A stretch of DNA of 64,000 nucleotides. Origin: Lamellibrachia satsuma. Lineage: Eukaryota; Annelida; Polychaeta; Sabellida; Siboglinidae. This document shows positions 59,031 to 64,000 of this stretch, piece after piece. The notes under the pieces were generated by a model, which did no database searches, was not told where the DNA came from, and worked only from the letters and a program-made list of their open reading frames with translations. The DNA lies in contig BSQZ01000025.1 of assembly GCA_033239005.1 (NCBI GenBank), positions 6,795,001-6,859,000 on the forward strand, written 5' to 3'. Each line of letters begins with the position of its first letter. The first letter of the stretch is position 1. The position numbers and the translations under genes are program-made.

Positions 59031-59345
59031 GCCGCAACACTAGCTATAATAACTATGCTGGAGGGGCGAGGTTACCGCAACACTAGCTGTAATAACTATG
59101 CTGGAAGGGCGAGGTTATCGCAACACTAGCTGTAATAACTATGCTGGAGGGGCGAGGTTACCGCAACACTAGCTGTAATAACTATGCTGGAGGGGCGAGG
59201 TTACCGCAACACTAGCTGTAATAACTATGCTGGAAGGGCGAGGTTATCGCAACACTAGCTGTAATAACTATGCTGGAGGGGCGAGGTTACCGCAACACTA
59301 GCTGTAATAACTATGCTGGAGGGGCGAGGTTATCGCAACATTAGT
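59031..59345. repeat. 43-bp minisatellite, about 7 copies
   Basis: Units AACACTAGCTGTAATAACTA plus TGCTGGAGGGGCGAGGTTACCGC, with A/G and C/T variants alternating. It begins in the presumed 3' flank of gene 4. The period is not a multiple of three. 59346-60327 has no supported feature. Confidence 0.93.
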
Positions 59346-60329
59346 GACAATGCCTACTACAGAGAGCGTCGAATACACATCACGACAGGAGTTGAACACA
59401 TTCTAAATAATAATAAAAACATTGTGGAGATATAGGCAATAATGTATGAACATGTGAGGAAATCCGTGCTGGAAACCACACATTTTGTTTGCATTGTGCA
59501 TAATAAACACTCATATGTCGATGGTCGTCGCATTTATTTAAATAGTGACTCTAGATCAAATATTCTAAGTAAAGATGGGAGTAGACATAATCTGACGTGC
59601 TGACAAACTCTTCAATATATATATTCTGATATTCTGACTGCGTCTGCGTACTTGAATGAAGATATGTTGCCTTTCAAGTGCTACGTTTAATCTATGTAAC
59701 CGAGCCGGGTCATATTGACATGTCATGTTGTCATACGGTTTACTCACGTCCGTTGTCACTATATATCATGCGTGTACGTACGTGTATTTGGTACATAATT
59801 CCTTAATTGGCCACACTGAAAAATGTCATGTCTTTCGTATATACTTTTCCCACGTGGAAGATTATTCCATTGAATCATTGGTGGAGTTGTAGGTATCAGA
59901 AATACCAAGCGGAAATATATATATATATATAAGTTTTGCTGACTTGCACCTTCTCTGATTTGTGCATAATATAACTGTCTTGCGAACCAAAAATCGTGCA
60001 TTTATTTATGAACAGTTTTGACATATATTAAACCAATGTCTTGAAATATTGCATAATTCCTTTACCGTGTCTTAGGAGTTAATTGAAATATATGTGCATT
60101 GCCATAACTAGTCTGTCGATAGCGGGTCAGATGCATGGTACACATTACTCGATTTCTAAAACAACAGCAGAATTTGTGCCACATAATTTTGTTTAAGAGC
60201 GACAATTCCATTACTGCCATATCTTCAATTCTGCTGGTTACATAATTGAAGATATATAACATCTAAAAATGAAGGTTTAACAGAGAAGGTAAAATTAAGC
60301 CAGTATATTTAACCGTTCACATCCAATTA

Positions 60330-61370
60330 GGGAATAATACAGTGTTTGTTGATGTCACGAGAGTGTTTCCAGCGAGATAACATCACGAATGCTGGAGGCA
60401 CAAGTAATATTATATGGCTGCTGACACGCGAGTGACATCAACATAAATTATGTTATTTCCGTTATATAACGGCAAATTAACAATTGGGTATACTTTTTCA
60501 CTTCCTAAATGTGTAAATATGCTGCTGGGCCGGTTTAACGAAACATTCATACCGCTTGAAAGAATATGTCAATATTCGTAGTGGGTGGCGTTCGAAATGA
60601 CTCAAGCGTGAGGTGGAATCTCAGAAAGAGGCAGCCTTGTGTTATCTAGATGGATATATCACGGAAAAATTCCCTAGCCCAATCAGGTAATTTTATTACC
60701 GTTATATATCCATCCATATAACAAACGGCTGCCTTGTTTTGACAATCCTTTGTTGAGCATACATTTGTGAATGTCGAGTGGATATTACCACGGTAGTCGT
60801 TGTATGAGTTATGTTATACAACGTAAGTAATACCCAAGTTTTACAAGCCATGCAGATATCCACTCGACGATCACAAACGTATGCTTAACAAAATATTCTC
60901 GGAAAGAGGACTGATATAAAACTTTAATAATGTATCCATTCTCTATAGCTTTTTACCATCCAGATAACACAGGGCTACCTCGTTCTGAGAATATACCTGA
61001 CGTTTGAATCATTTCGAACGCGATCGAGCACGCGCGTAGGCCTAGACACGCGATCGTTAGGAACTGTGCGTGTTTTTTCAGTTGTTATGATTTACGGAGC
61101 TTCATCAAACGTCCGCATCAAGTACTTCGAACTTCACGAACGCTTCGTATATTCGACCCCAGCTACATGGTTACAAATTTGTAAAGTGAACAAGTACATT
61201 CAAATGTTAATTTGCCGTAATATAACGGGAATTGTTAACATACTGTTTGTTGATGTCACCAGCTAGATAGTTGAATGGTTCCAGCTAGATAACAGCCACT
61301 TGTGCCTATGACACTCGCGATGTTATATGACTGGTAATACTCTCGTGATATAAAAAAGTGCGGTATTCCC
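60330..61370. mobile_element. Large foldback-type element (about 1.04 kb) with TA-flanked ends
   Basis: Ends GGGAATA and TATTCCC are each flanked by TA (60328-60329, 61371-61372). Long imperfect inverted arms: CACGAGAGTGTTTCCAG / TGGTAATACTCTCGTG, GTTATATAACGGCAAATTAAC / GTTAATTTGCCGTAATATAAC, GCGTTCGAAATGA / TCATTTCGAACGCG, GTGTTATCTAGATGG / CCATCCAGATAACAC. An inner pair is TTTGTTGAGCATAC / GTATGCTTAACAAA. No transposase. The layout resembles a non-autonomous TA-targeting transposon with nested hairpins. Confidence 0.75.
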
Positions 61371-61466
61371 TAATCATAGGCTTAGCCACATACTTACTGA
61401 AAACGTAATGTAGAGATGTTTTAATAGCTAAGACATCATCAACTTTACAAAGTCACAATTAGATAT

Positions 61467-61492
61467 GTGTGTGTGTGCGTGCGTGCGTGTTT

Positions 61493-61533
<41 letters not shown>

Positions 61534-61548
61534 TGTGCGCGCGCGCTG
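61467..61548. repeat. (GT)n microsatellite
   Basis: GT units with GCGT and TTTG interruptions. 61549-62225 has no supported feature. Confidence 0.95.
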
Positions 61549-62229
61549 TCAAAAATCTGTTTTGCCTAGGTTAACAGACAAGTCAGAAATAAACCATGTA
61601 GGTACCACTAATATAGTCATAGATGATAGAGATGCAAATAGGACAAATACGTTATTGAAAATAATCGTGTTTTAAAGTGTTCAGTGTTAAAGTGTTCACC
61701 CCAGGGCGACTCTGGGTATAATAAACTTTTTGATAAAATTGTATTAGTAAACAGTTTATATGGCACTAACCCTAGGTCCAACTTATTATATTTAATGTTA
61801 ACCCAGACAATGCAAATGTTTTTGAACATATTTAAAAAGTAAATATTACTGCTACAAAATCAAATTCTAAATAACTATATTAATGTAGTATTATAAAAAT
61901 ATGTTGGTAATCATATAGTACATAACGTGTAGCGAAGTGGTAATCCGGAGAGTGGGCGATATAACAGGGATGTAAACAAAACCGTTAGCTACAACTGTCA
62001 GAAGTACGTAATTAATTTTTATGATGTGTATCCTTATATTACATCCAACGTATAACAACATTTGCTACAGAGATAATATTAACTGTTATAAATTAAATTT
62101 ACGAAACCACAGCGCTGAAGAATAGTAAAGATATAATCTTGAGCGACAAGTTTTAATGTTCACAGATGCTGCCCCCTATTGACCATCAACGCGTAGGTAA
62201 TGCGTAGAGGCTTGTAACATCGTCCAAGT

Positions 62230-62862
62230 TTGGCCGATGCACTACATGTGATACCAGCGTCTTACACACGCTTTGTCTTTGGAACATATGTAAGAAATTA
62301 CATGTTTTGGGTAAATCTTGTCTTGAAAATGTTCATTGTACATGCACCTGGCACACTTCTGCATAATCATCAGTACTCTGGCAACAGGCAGAACAAATGT
62401 AGCCGTGGACAAAAAGTGCAGCGAAGAAACAATGTCAGCGCAGCCTTCCGAAGATACAAAGTCAACGGGCCCGCGACAAGAAGAAGCTGGTGAAGGTTAA
62501 CGAGCGGAGGCGGTTGGATGGCCAACCTCCGATCATTCTCCAGGAGTTGATTGGCCAGTGATAAGTTCATGCAGTCGCCGCACCGGCTCCATTTTCGCCT
62601 TCAGCTCCACCTGCAGTTCCAGCGTCGACAAGAGTCGGTCCCAGAGAGGGTGGTTTGATGTATGTTCGGACACCAACACCGCCGTGTCTTGCTGTTACGC
62701 CACGCCATCTCTCAGTGGACCTGGCCATCCATCAGAACGCCATTAAAAAACTGTGGCAGTCGAAGCCGGAGCTTCGTCAAGTGCAAGCGGTGGAAATACT
62801 CGTATTATGTTTACTCCAACTAGAATCTTCTGTATCACAAATAGTAGGATGGCTGTGCTAGT
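62230..62862 (+). pseudogene. Decayed coding-like stretch, family not recognised
   Basis: Several short plus-strand frames run on from one another with single shifts: a basic part (NRQNKCSRGQKVQRRNN, 62386-62435), then a Pro/Ala-rich part, then PRHLSVDLAIHQNAIKKLWQ and PELRQVQAVEILVLCLLQLE (62700-62820), which look like amphipathic helices. Composition is less AT-rich than the surroundings. It could be a transposon-encoded accessory protein or a dead host exon; I cannot tell. Confidence 0.3.
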
Positions 62863-63347
62863 TTGTATAGGTAGTTAATATGTCTTAACTCAGGGATACT
62901 AATACACTAAGGAACTTTTTGACATGTAGCATTCGCGTGTAAAAAAAAAAACGACATCGATTTTGTTACTTTGAGAGACAACACATAGACAAATGACAAT
63001 TAGTGTGTATGTAAGTGCTGACTACCAGAGGTATTAACATCAATACGTAAGAAGCATGTAAGACAGCAGTGACACAATATTTAACATTGAAATTGAGAAA
63101 ATTGGAAAATAAAAACGAAATGTCCGTCACGGAGAATCTCTGCATATTAAATGTACACATGTATTTTGGATTAATATTGGTTGTTATGTGTTATATTAAA
63201 GCAGGAAATTACAGTGTGCAACAGTAATATAATGATGAAGTTAAATGTCATTATCATAAAAACGCGGGCAACTAATGTAAACGAATATACAAATAACATG
63301 TGGGCGTACTCCAGTGGACATATTAATATTGCGCGCGCCCGTGTGTA

Positions 63348-63554
<207 letters not shown>

Positions 63555-64000
63555 AAACTCACCACAACGACACATACAGTGCCGCTCTAAAACAAGATCC
63601 ACGGTAAACAAAGACATGTACTTAATGAGACAGACTGACGTTTGGGTCGTCGCTACCACCCTCGTGATGGTGAAGAAGTAGCGCTGACGATTGACGTACG
63701 TCGCACTTACATGAGCAGGTGTGAATCACAAGGACCTATGGGAAAAAGTTAGTACTGTTTTATAACTTATTCGTTATTCCAATCGACTAGCTTTCCACGA
63801 TATTGAAGTATATTACGTAAGGTGGTTTTATTTGCATGACTGGCCGTACTGGAAATTACCAAAATAAACAGGTATTTCCTATCACGTAAATTCATCTTAA
63901 ACCAGATGGTATTTTATATTTGCGTCATTAATAGTATAAACATGTGTTGACATACCACATATTCTCTTAAGTAACCTGCATCAATTTGTCCGCCATTAAT

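Noticed and set aside
59031..59345. CRISPR-like or regulatory array
   Set aside because: Head-to-tail 43-bp minisatellite without spacers.

Overview
The window is nuclear DNA of an invertebrate animal, most likely a marine one and possibly a mollusc or other lophotrochozoan; I cannot fix the phylum from sequence alone. The evidence is short phase-0 exons bounded by GT..AG introns, many animal-type non-LTR retrotransposon (LINE) remains, a tRNA-derived SINE, hAT and pogo-like DNA transposons, and very long pure (TA)n, (CA)n, (TATG)n and (TAC)n arrays. No prokaryotic gene organisation is present. Most long open frames are microsatellite translations or transposon pieces.

Host genes. The notable content is a dispersed family of small secreted-type cysteine-rich peptides with five members: 427-2517 (-), 20646-20987 (-), 26210-26554 (-), 51337-53159 (+) and 57725-58913 (+). 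All five share exactly the spacing C-x3-C-x6-C-x4-C-x12-C-x6-C-x3-C around a proline-rich loop. The spacing is mirror-symmetric, as expected for an antiparallel two-helix hairpin with a ladder of three disulfides plus one odd cysteine. In four members the signal peptide is split after 4 or 9 codons by a phase-0 intron. A second small secreted-type gene with the same split signal peptide lies at 41439-42017 (-), with two decayed copies at 22545-23076 and 32200-33916. The 20.6 kb hairpin copy has lost its splice donor. The 53 kb copy has a (TG)n tract where its signal peptide should be.

Layout. 0-3.5 kb: hairpin gene 1, with a seven-copy 68-bp minisatellite beyond its first exon. 3.8-13.4 kb: SINEs, a decayed palindromic repeat, and three LINE remains, one with an internal 48-bp array. 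13.7-17.1 kb: a complete-length hAT element with terminal repeats and an 8-bp target duplication. 18-34 kb: a tandem segmental duplication (blocks A-B-C-D-E, then A'-B'-C'-D'-E'). Copy 2 was later hit by a LINE (26816-28250) and a pogo-like transposon (28846-31905, itself containing a LINE). Copy 1 preserves both empty sites. 35-37.7 kb: a CR1-type LINE whose ORF1 is split by (TA)n foldbacks. 38.3-42.3 kb: another duplicated block pair and the intact block-D gene. 44.3-48.3 kb: two LINEs, each with an internal in-frame tandem array. 50-52.5 kb: a Ty3/Gypsy pol fragment, the first exon of hairpin gene 5 and an RTE-type LINE. 52.6-64 kb: microsatellites, the rest of genes 5 and 4, a 43-bp minisatellite and two foldback elements.

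Two patterns deserve a second look. The first is the hairpin peptide family. The second is that five tandem arrays lying inside transposon coding sequence (48, 87, 48, 30 and 120 bp) all have periods divisible by three and continue the host reading frame.
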